NCBI GenBank assembly: GCA_001179885.1
Contig: CVSD01000053.1
Location: 7,501 to 62,813 of the forward strand
Direction of reading: 5' to 3'
DNA length: 55,313 bases
Origin: Candidatus Pelagibacter communis
GTDB taxonomy: Bacteria; Pseudomonadota; Alphaproteobacteria; Pelagibacterales; Pelagibacteraceae
This document shows, piece by piece, positions 33,590 through 41,837 of this stretch. A program made the translations under genes and the position numbers. Below the pieces are notes generated by a model, which made no database searches, was not told where the DNA came from, and was given only the letters and a program-made list of their open reading frames with translations. Position 1 is the stretch's first letter, and each line of letters starts with the position of its first letter.

Positions 33590-35242
33590 ATGATTTTTTT
33601 CGAAATTCTTCTTTTCTTAATGAGTATTCTATTACTTTCGTTATCAGTTTCTGGTTACGGAAAATTATTAAGACTTAAAATAGAAAATAATTTTTTTTTA
33701 GAAATTTTATTAGGATTTGTATTAGTAACATTGATCGTAACTGTACTTCATTTTTTTTTTAAAATTAATTTAGCTATTAGTTTCACACTATTTTTGTTTG
33801 GATGGATATTTTTTTTTAAAAAAAAAAATTATAACTTTTTATTAATTTTCAAAAAAAAAAATATTCCTTATATAATTATAGTCTTTTTATTCATTCCTAT
33901 GTTTTTATCTCAAAAATATCACGAAGATTTTGGTTATTATCATCTTCCATATGCTTTGGGTTTTATAGAGGAAAAAATAATTTTAGGATTTGCAAATATT
34001 GATAAATCATATGTCTATAATTCAATATGGTTGAATCTTTATTCTTTATTCTTTTTGGATGATAAAAATTTTGACTTTTTAACTTTACCAAGTTTTATTT
34101 TATTTTTAAGTTTTATTTTGTTTTCATTTAATCAGGTAATTTTTAAAAAGAGTGCACTTACAAGTGATTATTTTTTAATTGTTGTATTATTTTATTTTAT
34201 TTTAAAATTTACCAGGATTTCAGAATTTGGAGTTGATTTACCTGCTGTAATTTATTCTACTTTGGCAATTTATTATTTTTTAAAATTTTTTGAAACAAAT
34301 TTACTTAAAGAAAAAAAAATATATTTTTTTTTAATTTTGACTTTTTCTATATTTTCAGTTCTCATTAAACTTAGCACACTAACGGTTATTCTACTTCCAT
34401 TATATATATTGCTAAGAAATTTTAAAAATTTAAATTTTGTCATATTTGAAATTAAACTTATTTTTATTTTTCTATTATTTTCATCTTTTTTAATTCAGCA
34501 ATTCATCTATACAGGATGTTTTTTTTTCCCAAATAAACTTACGTGCTTGAATGTAAGTTGGTTTAATCCTGAATATTTGAATTTATCTGAAAAACTTGAA
34601 TTGATTAATAAAAGTTATTCTCAAGAAGCCAAAAAAATTTTCACTCCAGAACAATATTTAGAAAATTTTAATTGGTTACATTTTTGGATAAAAAGTAATT
34701 TTATTGAATTACTAGAACATCTTTTAACAATTTTAATACCATCTTTAATTTTCATATTTTTTTTAAAAAAAAAAGATCAAAATAGTCATATTTTTAAAGA
34801 AAAATTTTTCCTTTATTTCTTTTTATTTTTTAGTTTATTATTTTGGTTAAATTTTTCACCAGTTTACAGATTTGCAATTCATTTATTCGTGACATTGGTG
34901 TTTATTTTATTATTAGATTTTTTCACATATAAAAAATTTTCTAAAAAAGTTTTTGTAATATTTTTAACAATATTTATTTTTTTTAGTTTCTCAAAAAACA
35001 TTATTAGATTGAATAAGACCGATAATATTTTCCTAGGAATTCAAAAATTTGATAATCAATATATATTAAATAAAAACAGCAAAAGTAGATTTGTTGAATT
35101 TTTTCGTCCCGATGTAAAAAATAATTCTAAGAATGGCTGGCAGGGTAGACTTTGTTGGGATATACCATTTATATGTTCTTACAGTAAGCTTCAAGTAGAT
35201 AAAAAAAATGGATATTTGATAATTAATAAATTAAATAATTAA
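33590..35242 (+). CDS. polytopic membrane protein, possible GT-C glycosyltransferase
   Basis: The 550-residue protein has about eleven or twelve strongly hydrophobic helices. A loop after the first helices contains FHEDFGYYHLPYALGF-like residues (an acidic-His-Tyr motif around positions 110-122), like the catalytic loop of GT-C enzymes that use polyprenyl-phosphate sugars. The C-terminus is soluble-looking (GRLCWDIPFICSY). It is followed by a DPM1-like synthase after three bases, which could provide the polyprenyl-phosphate donor. This pairing supports a GT-C role. I did not match it to a named family. Confidence 0.55.
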   Translation: MIFFEILLFLMSILLLSLSVSGYGKLLRLKIENNFFLEILLGFVLVTLIVTVLHFFFKINLAISFTLFLFGWIFFFKKKNYNFLLIFKKKNIPYIIIVFLFIPMFLSQKYHEDFGYYHLPYALGFIEEKIILGFANIDKSYVYNSIWLNLYSLFFLDDKNFDFLTLPSFILFLSFILFSFNQVIFKKSALTSDYFLIVVLFYFILKFTRISEFGVDLPAVIYSTLAIYYFLKFFETNLLKEKKIYFFLILTFSIFSVLIKLSTLTVILLPLYILLRNFKNLNFVIFEIKLIFIFLLFSSFLIQQFIYTGCFFFPNKLTCLNVSWFNPEYLNLSEKLELINKSYSQEAKKIFTPEQYLENFNWLHFWIKSNFIELLEHLLTILIPSLIFIFFLKKKDQNSHIFKEKFFLYFFLFFSLLFWLNFSPVYRFAIHLFVTLVFILLLDFFTYKKFSKKVFVIFLTIFIFFSFSKNIIRLNKTDNIFLGIQKFDNQYILNKNSKSRFVEFFRPDVKNNSKNGWQGRLCWDIPFICSYSKLQVDKKNGYLIINKLNN

Positions 35243-35245
35243 AAA

Positions 35246-35968
35246 ATGATAAATAAAGAAAACTTTAAGTTAACAATTGTAATTCCTTGTTATAACGAAA
35301 AAAAAACAATTAAAAATATTTTGCAAAAAATTTTTAACAGTCTCGAACTATACAAAATTTTAAATTATGAAATAATCATAGTTGATGATAATTCAAATGA
35401 TGGAACAAAAGAAATATTAAAAAATTTAGAAAATAATAAAAATATTAATATTCATTTTCACGAAAAAAACCTAGGTAAAGGTGCTGCGATTCAAACAGCG
35501 ATAAGATTTATAACAGGTGATGTTACTATTATACAAGATGCAGATCTTGAATATGACCCCTTTGACTATAATAAATTACTTTTACCATTTTTTGAAACTA
35601 ATGCAGATGTAGTTTATGGTTCTAGATTTTTGGGTGGTGGCAAATATGTAAGAATACATTTTTTTTGGCATTATTTAGCAAATAAAATTTTGACATTTAT
35701 TTGTAATTTGTTTGTTAATTTAAACTTAACAGATATGGAAACAGGCTATAAAGTTTTTAAAAGCCAATTATTAAAAGAAATTTCATTAAATGAAAAAACT
35801 TTCGCATTCGAACCTGAGGTCACAATAAAATTATCGAAAAAAAAATGTAGATTTTATGAAGTTCCTATTACCTATAATGGTAGATCTTATGAAGAGGGAA
35901 AAAAAATTGGTCTAAAAGATGCTTTTATTGCGCTAAAAACTATAATTTTATATTCATTTAAAAATTAA
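35246..35968 (+). CDS. polyprenyl-phosphate sugar transferase (DPM1-like GT2)
   Basis: The 240-residue protein is a DPM1/ArnC-like GT2. It has TIVIPCYNEKKTI at the N-terminus, IIIVDDNSNDGTKEIL, GKGAAIQTAI and IIQDADLEYDP with the metal-binding DAD, then YGSRFLGGG and the later DMETGYKVF and FAFEPEVTIKL. It makes a polyprenyl-phosphate hexose on the cytoplasmic face, a donor for periplasmic GT-C enzymes. Only the soluble domain is present, without the C-terminal helices of some relatives. It is the last gene of the island before the 5S rRNA. Confidence 0.87.
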   Translation: MINKENFKLTIVIPCYNEKKTIKNILQKIFNSLELYKILNYEIIIVDDNSNDGTKEILKNLENNKNINIHFHEKNLGKGAAIQTAIRFITGDVTIIQDADLEYDPFDYNKLLLPFFETNADVVYGSRFLGGGKYVRIHFFWHYLANKILTFICNLFVNLNLTDMETGYKVFKSQLLKEISLNEKTFAFEPEVTIKLSKKKCRFYEVPITYNGRSYEEGKKIGLKDAFIALKTIILYSFKN

Positions 35969-35986
35969 TTAACTTTGAATTTATCT

Positions 35987-36014
35987 TTGACTATAATTTT
36001 TCTATGGGTATAAA
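35987..36014 (+). promoter_or_regulatory. promoter of the lone 5S rRNA gene
   Basis: TTGACT (35987-35992) and TATAAA (36009-36014) are separated by 16 bases. The predicted start, seven bases after the -10 box, is the mature 5S 5' end at 36021. Five of six bases match the consensus at each box. This is the best promoter I saw in the window, and it explains how a 5S gene cut off from the 16S-23S genes can be expressed. Confidence 0.7.
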
Positions 36015-36020
36015 TACATC

Positions 36021-36136
36021 GCCTGGTAATTATAGCGAAGAGGTAATACCCGATCCCATTCCGAACTCGGAAGTCAAGCTTTTCAGCGCCGATGGTACTT
36101 TGTCTTAAGACATGGAAGAGTAGGACTTTGCCAGGC
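36021..36136 (+). rRNA. rrf: 5S ribosomal RNA
   Basis: The 116 base sequence starts GCCTGG and ends with its complement CCAGGC, giving helix I. Between them lie the conserved elements of 5S rRNA: the CCCGATCCCATTCCGAACTCGGAAG block forming loop B and helix III, and GCGCCGATGGTACT plus GGAAGAGTAGG near the 3' end. The 16S and 23S genes are not in the window. In SAR11 genomes, as I recall, 5S is separated from 23S by hypervariable region 2, and this gene sits exactly at the island edge. The next coding gene starts 14 bases later. Confidence 0.95.
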
Positions 36137-36150
36137 TAAACTCTGATAAT

Positions 36151-36276
36151 ATGAAAATAAAAAGTTCATTAAAATCTGTTAAAAAAAGAGACCTGAACTC
36201 TAAACTTGTAAGAAGAAGAGGGAGAGTCTACGTGATAAATAAAACAAATCCTAAATATAAAGCCAGACAAAAATAA
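36151..36276 (+). CDS. rpmJ: 50S ribosomal protein L36 (41 aa)
   Basis: The tiny protein of 41 residues begins [14 protein letters not shown] and contains [14 protein letters not shown] followed by KYKARQK. This is the C-minus form of L36 (YkgO type), common in alphaproteobacteria, with no zinc-binding cysteines. It begins only 14 bases after the 5S rRNA, with no terminator or separate promoter visible between them, so the two may share a transcript. No good Shine-Dalgarno sequence precedes the ATG. Confidence 0.95.
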   Translation: MKIKSSLKSVKKRDLNSKLVRRRGRVYVINKTNPKYKARQK

Positions 36277-36281
36277 TTTTT

Positions 36282-36392
36282 ATGGATAATGAAAACCACA
36301 AAAATACGTGGAATAATTTTACCAAGTTTGTGTTGTGGGGAACTGTCGCGGTAATATTAGTTTTGGTTTTAATGGCCATATTCTTACTGTAA
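36282..36392 (+). CDS. aa3-type cytochrome c oxidase subunit IV-like small membrane protein (36 aa)
   Basis: A 36-residue frame follows rpmJ after five bases. It encodes a short polar N-terminus (MDNENHKNTWNNF) and one hydrophobic helix (VLWGTVAVILVLVLMAIFLL). The arrangement, with W-x-x-F-x-K-F-x-x-W-G before the helix, is that of the bacterial aa3 oxidase subunit IV family found ahead of pntA in many alphaproteobacteria. It lies in the inner membrane. The stop is nine bases before pntA. Confidence 0.75.
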   Translation: MDNENHKNTWNNFTKFVLWGTVAVILVLVLMAIFLL

Positions 36393-36401
36393 AGTTTTTT
36401 C

Positions 36402-37490
36402 ATGAAAATCGGTTCAGTTTCAGAAAATATAAAAATTGAAAAAAGAATTGCTGTGACACCTGAAACAGCAAAAAAATATATTTCATTTGGATTTGAAGTT
36501 ATTTTATCTAAAAATTATGGTCTTCACTTAGGCATCACTGATGAAGAATATAAGAATTTGGGTGTAAAAATTTCTAATGATGAAAAAGAAATTTTAAATA
36601 ACACAAATATTGTTGTCCAGTTAGGACTATTATCAGATGAAAAATGTTCTTTACTAAAAAAGGATCAAATTTTAATTGGAATTTTAAACCCTTATGATAA
36701 CAAAAATAAATTAGATAATCTTGTAAAGAAAGAAATAAATTTTTTTTCCTTAGAATTACTTCCAAGAATAACTAGAGCACAATCAATGGATATTCTTTCC
36801 TCACAAGCTAATCTAGCTGGATATAAGGCTGTTGTAGAATCATTTGCAAATTTTGAAAAAGCGATACCAATGATGATGACTGCAGCTGGCACGGTTCCAG
36901 CAGCAAAAGTTTTAGTTGTTGGAGCCGGTGTTGCGGGGCTTCAGGCAATAGCTACAGCTAAAAGAATGGGAGCAATTGTTTTTTCTACAGATGTAAGAAT
37001 GGCTTCAAAAGAACAAGTTGAGAGTTTAGGGGGAAAATTTTTAACTGTCGAAGGAGCAGAAAATTTAGAAACAGAAGGGGGCTATGCAAAAGAAGCTTCT
37101 GAAGACTTTAAAAAAAAACAAGAAGATTTACTCTCTGAAACTTTGAAAAAGATTGATATTGTAATTTGTACTGCATTAATTCCTGGAAAAAAAGCACCAC
37201 TAATAATTAAAGAAAATATGATTAATAATCTACAACCCGGCTCTGTAATATATGATCTTGCAGCAGTTCAAGGGGGAAATACAGCCTTAACTGAAGTAGA
37301 CAAAATTATTGAAAAAAATGGGATAAAAATAATGGGTGAAAGTAATATCTTAAATAAATTACCAATATCCGCTTCTAGCTTATATGCAAAAAATATGTTT
37401 AATTTTGTAGAGAATTTATTCGATAAAGAGAATAAGAAAATTAATATTAACTTAGAAGATGAAATAATAAAAAAAACATTAATTAAATAA
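36402..37490 (+). CDS. pntA: NAD(P) transhydrogenase subunit alpha part 1
   Basis: This is the NAD-binding dI component of proton-translocating transhydrogenase, which reduces NADP+ with NADH using the proton gradient. MKIGSVSENIKIEKRIAVTPE at the N-terminus, LPRITRAQSMDILSSQANLAGYKAV, and the Rossmann VLVVGAGVAGLQAIATAKRMGA match the PntAA family. The helical dII part is a separate small gene next to it, as in alphaproteobacteria. It has 362 residues and lies four bases before that gene. Confidence 0.94.
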   Translation: MKIGSVSENIKIEKRIAVTPETAKKYISFGFEVILSKNYGLHLGITDEEYKNLGVKISNDEKEILNNTNIVVQLGLLSDEKCSLLKKDQILIGILNPYDNKNKLDNLVKKEINFFSLELLPRITRAQSMDILSSQANLAGYKAVVESFANFEKAIPMMMTAAGTVPAAKVLVVGAGVAGLQAIATAKRMGAIVFSTDVRMASKEQVESLGGKFLTVEGAENLETEGGYAKEASEDFKKKQEDLLSETLKKIDIVICTALIPGKKAPLIIKENMINNLQPGSVIYDLAAVQGGNTALTEVDKIIEKNGIKIMGESNILNKLPISASSLYAKNMFNFVENLFDKENKKININLEDEIIKKTLIK

Positions 37491-37494
37491 AAAA

Positions 37495-37806
37495 ATGGAA
37501 ATAGATCCTTTAATTTTCAGATTAAGTATATTCATCTTGTCAATCTTTGTTGGATATTATGTTGTTTGGAGCGTTACACCATCTTTGCATACTCCATTAA
37601 TGTCTGTAACAAATGCGATTTCATCTGTAATTATAGTTGGGGCAATAATTGCAGGATTATCAGGAAACGCTGATAGCGTATTTAATTCATCGAGTATTTT
37701 TGGTTTTTTAGCAATAGCATTGGCAGCAATTAACATTTTTGGTGGGTTTTTAGTAACGCAAAGAATGCTGGCAATGTATAAAAAAAAGAAAAAGGATAAG
37801 AAATGA
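37495..37806 (+). CDS. pntAB: NAD(P) transhydrogenase subunit alpha part 2
   Basis: The 103-residue protein has three or four membrane helices, including GYYVVWSVTPSLHTPLMSVTNAIS, the hallmark of PntAB, then an alanine/glycine-rich helix and NIFGGFLVTQRMLAMYKKK. It forms part of the membrane proton channel (dII) with PntB. It overlaps pntB by four bases and so completes the pntAA-pntAB-pntB operon. Confidence 0.94.
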   Translation: MEIDPLIFRLSIFILSIFVGYYVVWSVTPSLHTPLMSVTNAISSVIIVGAIIAGLSGNADSVFNSSSIFGFLAIALAAINIFGGFLVTQRMLAMYKKKKKDKK

Positions 37807-39200
37807 TATCTGCAAATTTATCAGCAATCTTTTATTTATCTTCAGGAGTGCTATTTATTTTAGCTTTGCGAGGCCTATCATCTCCAGAAACATCTAGACA
37901 AGGTAACTTTTTTGGAATTTTAGGAATGATTATTGCTATAACAGTTACTTTTCTATCTGTAGGTAATTTTTCAAGTGGATTTATTTATGTTTTATTATTT
38001 ATTTTAGTTGGTGGTTCAATTGGAGCTTTTATAGCTTATCGTATACCAATGACTGCTATGCCAGAGTTAGTAGCAGGCTTTCATAGTTTAGTAGGACTAG
38101 CAGCAGTATTTGTTGCTATTTCTGCTTTTATTAACCCTGAGGCGTTTAATCTTGGGATACAAGGAAATATTAAGCTTGGAAGCTTAATTGAAATGTCTAT
38201 TGGGGCGGCGGTTGGAGCTATTACATTTTCAGGTTCAGTAATTGCATTTTTAAAACTTCAAGGAATAATGTCTGGTTCACCAATCATATTTAAAGGTCAA
38301 CATCCATTAAATGCAATTATTTTAATTTCAATTATTATTTTGATTTATTTATTGTGTTCAACACAATCATCAAATTTATTTTGGATATTAATTGCGGTAT
38401 CATTTTTAATTGGTTTTCTTTTAATTATTCCGATTGGTGGAGCTGATATGCCTGTAGTAATTTCTATGCTTAACTCTTATTCAGGATGGGCGGCTGCTGG
38501 AATAGGATTTACTTTAGAAAATACAGCTTTAATAATAACGGGAGCTCTGGTTGGTTCATCCGGTGCAATTTTGTCTTACATAATGTGCAAAGGTATGAAC
38601 CGTTCATTTTTCAATGTTATCCTTGGTGGATTTGGCGCCGTAGATGACAAATCTAGCATCTCTTCAAAAGAACAGAGACCAGTCAAAAGTGGTAATGCTG
38701 ATGATGCGGCTTTTTTAATGAAAAATGCTTCATCAGTTATAATTGTCCCAGGTTATGGAATGGCGGTTGCTCAAGCTCAACATGCACTTAGGGAAATGGT
38801 AGATACTCTTAAGAAAAATGACATTAAAGTTTCTTACGCTATTCATCCTGTAGCTGGAAGAATGCCAGGCCATATGAATGTATTATTAGCAGAAGCAAAC
38901 GTACCTTATGATGAAGTATTTGAATTAGAAGAAATAAATAACGACTTTGCAAATGCTGATGTTGCATTTGTAATTGGTGCTAACGATGTAACAAATCCAG
39001 TTGCTAAAACTGATCCTCAAAGTCCAATATATGGAATGCCAGTGTTAGATGTAGAAAAATGTAAATCTGTATTATTTGTCAAGAGAAGTCTTTCACCAGG
39101 ATATGCAGGCATAGATAATGATTTATTTTATAAAGAAAACACACTTATGTTATTTGCTGATGCAAAAAAAATGACAGAAGATATCACTAAGAATTTATAA
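37803..39200 (+). CDS. pntB: NAD(P) transhydrogenase subunit beta
   Basis: The 465-residue protein has an N-terminal membrane domain of about nine helices (e.g. RIPMTAMPELVAGFHSLVGLAAV) and a C-terminal NADP-binding dIII domain. The dIII domain has VIIVPGYGMAVAQAQHALREM, HPVAGRMPGHMNVLLAEANVPYD and GANDVTNPVAKTDP. Together with PntAA and PntAB it forms the inner-membrane transhydrogenase. In a small-genome marine heterotroph this is a likely main source of NADPH. It is four bases from the transaldolase-like gene. Confidence 0.95.
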   Translation: MISANLSAIFYLSSGVLFILALRGLSSPETSRQGNFFGILGMIIAITVTFLSVGNFSSGFIYVLLFILVGGSIGAFIAYRIPMTAMPELVAGFHSLVGLAAVFVAISAFINPEAFNLGIQGNIKLGSLIEMSIGAAVGAITFSGSVIAFLKLQGIMSGSPIIFKGQHPLNAIILISIIILIYLLCSTQSSNLFWILIAVSFLIGFLLIIPIGGADMPVVISMLNSYSGWAAAGIGFTLENTALIITGALVGSSGAILSYIMCKGMNRSFFNVILGGFGAVDDKSSISSKEQRPVKSGNADDAAFLMKNASSVIIVPGYGMAVAQAQHALREMVDTLKKNDIKVSYAIHPVAGRMPGHMNVLLAEANVPYDEVFELEEINNDFANADVAFVIGANDVTNPVAKTDPQSPIYGMPVLDVEKCKSVLFVKRSLSPGYAGIDNDLFYKENTLMLFADAKKMTEDITKNL

Positions 39201-39204
39201 ATAA

Positions 39205-39903
39205 ATGAGTATTAAAATTTTTTGTGATATAGCAGATTTAAACCTTATTAAAAAGTTTAATAAAAAAAAGATAGTAAAAGGTTTTACTACGAACCCTAGC
39301 TTAATGAGGAAAGCTGGTGCGAAAGATTATAAATCTTACTCAAAAAAGATACTTAACATATGTAGAAATAAACCTATTTCATTAGAGGTATTTGCCGATG
39401 ACTATTTTTCTATGGTTGAGCAGGGAGTAGAAATAAATGATTGGGGTAAAAATATTTACGTAAAAATACCTGTGGTAAACTCAAAAAATAAATTTACAGG
39501 TAAAGTTATAAAAAATTTAAATAGTAGAAATATAAAATTAAATGTAACAGCAGTTTATACAGCAAGACAAACAGCTAAAATTTTAAAGGTAATTAATAAA
39601 AAAACAAAAGTTATAATTTCTATTTTTGCTGGAAGAGCAAGTGATACTGGTAAGGATCCAGTGCCAGAATTTTTAAAAAGTATAAAATTGGCAAAAAGCT
39701 TTAAAAATGTTGAAATCTTATGGGCAAGTGTAAGAGAACCTTATAATTACATTCAAGCAAAACAATTAGGTTGTCATATAATTACAATACCTCCATTAAT
39801 AATAGAAAAAATAGAAAAATTTGGAAAATCTTTTGATCAATTGACAAAAGAAACTGTAAAAGCTTTTTTAGTTGATAGTAATAAATCGAAATTTAAAATA
39901 TAG
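39205..39903 (+). CDS. tal: transaldolase family protein
   Basis: The 232-residue barrel protein has the short transaldolase/fructose-6-phosphate aldolase pattern. This includes IFCDIADLNLIKKF, GFTTNPSLMRKAG, ISLEVFAD, IYVKIPVVNS with the Schiff-base lysine, LNVTAVYTARQTAKIL and ISIFAGRASDTG. Whether it is a true transaldolase or an aldolase cannot be told apart here. With transketolase (46184-48124) it would complete the non-oxidative pentose phosphate route. It lies at the end of the pnt operon and converges with the tRNA gene. Confidence 0.87.
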   Translation: MSIKIFCDIADLNLIKKFNKKKIVKGFTTNPSLMRKAGAKDYKSYSKKILNICRNKPISLEVFADDYFSMVEQGVEINDWGKNIYVKIPVVNSKNKFTGKVIKNLNSRNIKLNVTAVYTARQTAKILKVINKKTKVIISIFAGRASDTGKDPVPEFLKSIKLAKSFKNVEILWASVREPYNYIQAKQLGCHIITIPPLIIEKIEKFGKSFDQLTKETVKAFLVDSNKSKFKI

Positions 39904-39909
39904 TTTAAT

Positions 39910-39986
<77 letters not shown>

Positions 39987-39992
39987 GTATAA

Positions 39993-40199
39993 TTAAATTC
40001 TGTTCTTTAATTTGTTTAATTTTTTTACTCTTTTAATATTTTCTTGAAGAATTCTCTTTTTTTTTTCAGAGGGTTTTTCATAAGTATTTTTCAGTTTAAT
40101 AACTTTAAAAAAACCATCTCTTTGGAGTTTTCTTTTTAAAACTCTTAGAGCTTGTTCAACATTATTGTCTTTAACTTCTATTTTAATAACTACCTCCAA
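39993..40199 (-). CDS. rpsU: 30S ribosomal protein S21
   Basis: The small basic protein shows the S21 core VKDNNVEQALRVLKRKLQRDGF followed by RKKRIL-like basic residues. Up to 68 residues can be read from TTG 40199. That start has no ribosome-binding site, and a GGAGG (40197-40193) lies just inside it. Spacing and the usual S21 N-terminus fit an ATT codon at 40187-40185 better (five bases after GGAGG), giving a 64-residue protein starting M-K-I-E-V-K-D. I list the TTG coordinate only as the conventional choice. It may share a transcript with the fMet tRNA downstream. Confidence 0.9.
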   Translation of the reverse strand: MEVVIKIEVKDNNVEQALRVLKRKLQRDGFFKVIKLKNTYEKPSEKKKRILQENIKRVKKLNKLKNRI

Positions 40200-40243
40200 A
40201 AAGATGAGTAATTATCATTTTTATATTTTTATGTCTATAAATT

Positions 40244-40831
40244 TTATTCATTATTTTTTGATTGTTGGGACTGTTTAAGTTTCTCTTTTTCTTTTTTTTC
40301 TCGTTTTATTCTTCTTTCCGCTTTTTCTATCGCATTAATTAAATCTTTTTGAGCGAATAAATTTAAAGCTACAGGATCCTTAGGATTTAAATTATTATAA
40401 TTCCAATAACTTTTATTTCTTATTGATGTGACAGAATTTTTTGTAATTCCTACAAGCTTAGCTATTTGAGAGTCTTTTAAAATATTATGATGTTTAATAA
40501 GCCATAAAGCAGAGTCTGGTTTATCTTGTCTTTTTGATAAAGGTACATATTTTTTAATTTTTTTTTCTGAGTTTGATATTTCAATATCAGTATTTTTTAT
40601 TTCTAAAGGTCTTGTCTCATCCTTAGAAGATAATTCAATTTCTTCTCTTGAAAGCTGTCCAGAAATTATAGGATTATAAGCTTTTATTCCTTTTGCCACT
40701 TCACCATCAGCAATTCCTTGAACTTCTACTTCGTGAAGTTTACAAAAATCTGCTATTTGTTTAAACGTGAGTGTTGTATTTTCTACAAGCCACATAGCAG
40801 TTGCCATTGGCATTAAAGGTGCATTTGACAT
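40244..40831 (-). CDS. DUF1013-family regulator (TrcR-like)
   Basis: The 195-residue protein has the DUF1013 N-terminus (PLMPMATAMWLVENTTLTFKQIADFC...EVQGIADGEVAKGIKAYNPI), and a second similar helix-turn-helix-like repeat (SALWLIKHHNILKDSQIAKLVGITKNSV...). This is the alphaproteobacterial TrcR family, linked to cell-cycle transcription. The C-terminal tail is charged. It overlaps rpmE by one base and is followed by rpsU after 44 bases, an arrangement with ribosomal protein genes that suggests growth-linked expression. Confidence 0.85.
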   Translation of the reverse strand: MSNAPLMPMATAMWLVENTTLTFKQIADFCKLHEVEVQGIADGEVAKGIKAYNPIISGQLSREEIELSSKDETRPLEIKNTDIEISNSEKKIKKYVPLSKRQDKPDSALWLIKHHNILKDSQIAKLVGITKNSVTSIRNKSYWNYNNLNPKDPVALNLFAQKDLINAIEKAERRIKREKKEKEKLKQSQQSKNNE

Positions 40832-41061
40832 TAATTTTTATTTTCAGATCTAAAGTTTTTGAATTTTTTATTGAATTTACTAATTCGACCTTTATCCATT
40901 AGTTTTTGTTTTCCACCAGTCCAAGCTGAATGAGACTTTGGATCAATTTCAAGCTTTAATAAATCTCCCTCAGCACCCCATGTAGATCTCGTTTCAAATT
41001 GTGATCCATCCGTCATCTCTACTTTAATTGTGTGGTAGTTTGGATGTATTTTTTTTTTCAT
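40831..41061 (-). CDS. rpmE: 50S ribosomal protein L31
   Basis: The 76-residue protein begins [22 protein letters not shown] and contains RSTWGAEGD and [21 protein letters not shown], the signature of alphaproteobacterial L31. It lacks the zinc-binding cysteines (C-minus form). It lies between suhB (35 bases upstream) and the TrcR-like gene, with a one base overlap with the latter. Confidence 0.94.
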   Translation of the reverse strand: MKKKIHPNYHTIKVEMTDGSQFETRSTWGAEGDLLKLEIDPKSHSAWTGGKQKLMDKGRISKFNKKFKNFRSENKN

Positions 41062-41096
41062 GACGAGATTTATAGCAAAAGAATCTTTTAAAACAA

Positions 41097-41834
41097 TTAA
41101 AAGTTACCTATTTTTTCAATAAATTTAGCATTAATTTCAGCACTCGACGCCAAAACTTTTATATTCCTAATGTTAGATAGATCAATTTCATTAATTATTC
41201 CTCCTGCTTCTTTTATTAATAAAATTCCTGCAGCAATATCCCATAAATTTAAATTTTTTTGAAAATATCCATCGTATCTACCAGACGCAACATATGCCAT
41301 ATCTAGTGCTGCACATCCAGAACTTCTACAAATTAAATTAAGATCATCTTTTATTTTTCCGACAGCAAATAGGCATTCTTGAATATCATTTTTTTTAGAG
41401 ACCCTTATTCTTTGATTGTTAAAAAAGGCACCATTATCTTTTTCTGCATAAAACATTTCATCTTTAATTGGATCATAAATTAATCCACAAATAATTTCAT
41501 TTTTTGTTTTCAAGGCTATTGAAATTGCAAAGTGCGGAACTCCATGTAAAAAATTAATTGTTCCGTCAATTGGATCAATAATCCAAAAGTTAGTTTCATC
41601 TTTGTTTTTTTCTATTCCATTTTCTTCACTTATTATTGAATAATTTGGTCGAGCTTTTTTAAGTTCATCAATTATAATTTTTTCTGCTTTGATATCAGAA
41701 TTAGTTACAAAATCTTTGGGACCTTTTTTGGATACTTGTAATTTTTCTAATTCTCCAAAATCTCTAATTAAAATTTTTGATGCTTTTTCACAAGCTTTTA
41801 TCATTACATTAAGATTTGCTGAGATAGAATTCAT
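41097..41834 (-). CDS. suhB: inositol monophosphatase family protein (SuhB-like)
   Basis: The 245-residue protein has the IMPase motifs: [29 protein letters not shown] with the metal ligands, and the C-terminal [15 protein letters not shown]. It dephosphorylates inositol or related sugar phosphates, and SuhB-like members also act in rRNA synthesis. The gene sits close to ribosomal-protein genes and efp. It is four bases from efp. Confidence 0.9.
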   Translation of the reverse strand: MNSISANLNVMIKACEKASKILIRDFGELEKLQVSKKGPKDFVTNSDIKAEKIIIDELKKARPNYSIISEENGIEKNKDETNFWIIDPIDGTINFLHGVPHFAISIALKTKNEIICGLIYDPIKDEMFYAEKDNGAFFNNQRIRVSKKNDIQECLFAVGKIKDDLNLICRSSGCAALDMAYVASGRYDGYFQKNLNLWDIAAGILLIKEAGGIINEIDLSNIRNIKVLASSAEINAKFIEKIGNF

Positions 41835-41837
41835 GAT

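Noticed and set aside
1-36000. Insertion sequences, integrase genes or attachment sites to explain the island
   Set aside because: I looked for transposase or integrase motifs and for flanking direct repeats within the window and saw none; the left edge is outside the window, so exchange probably works by homologous recombination through the flanks.
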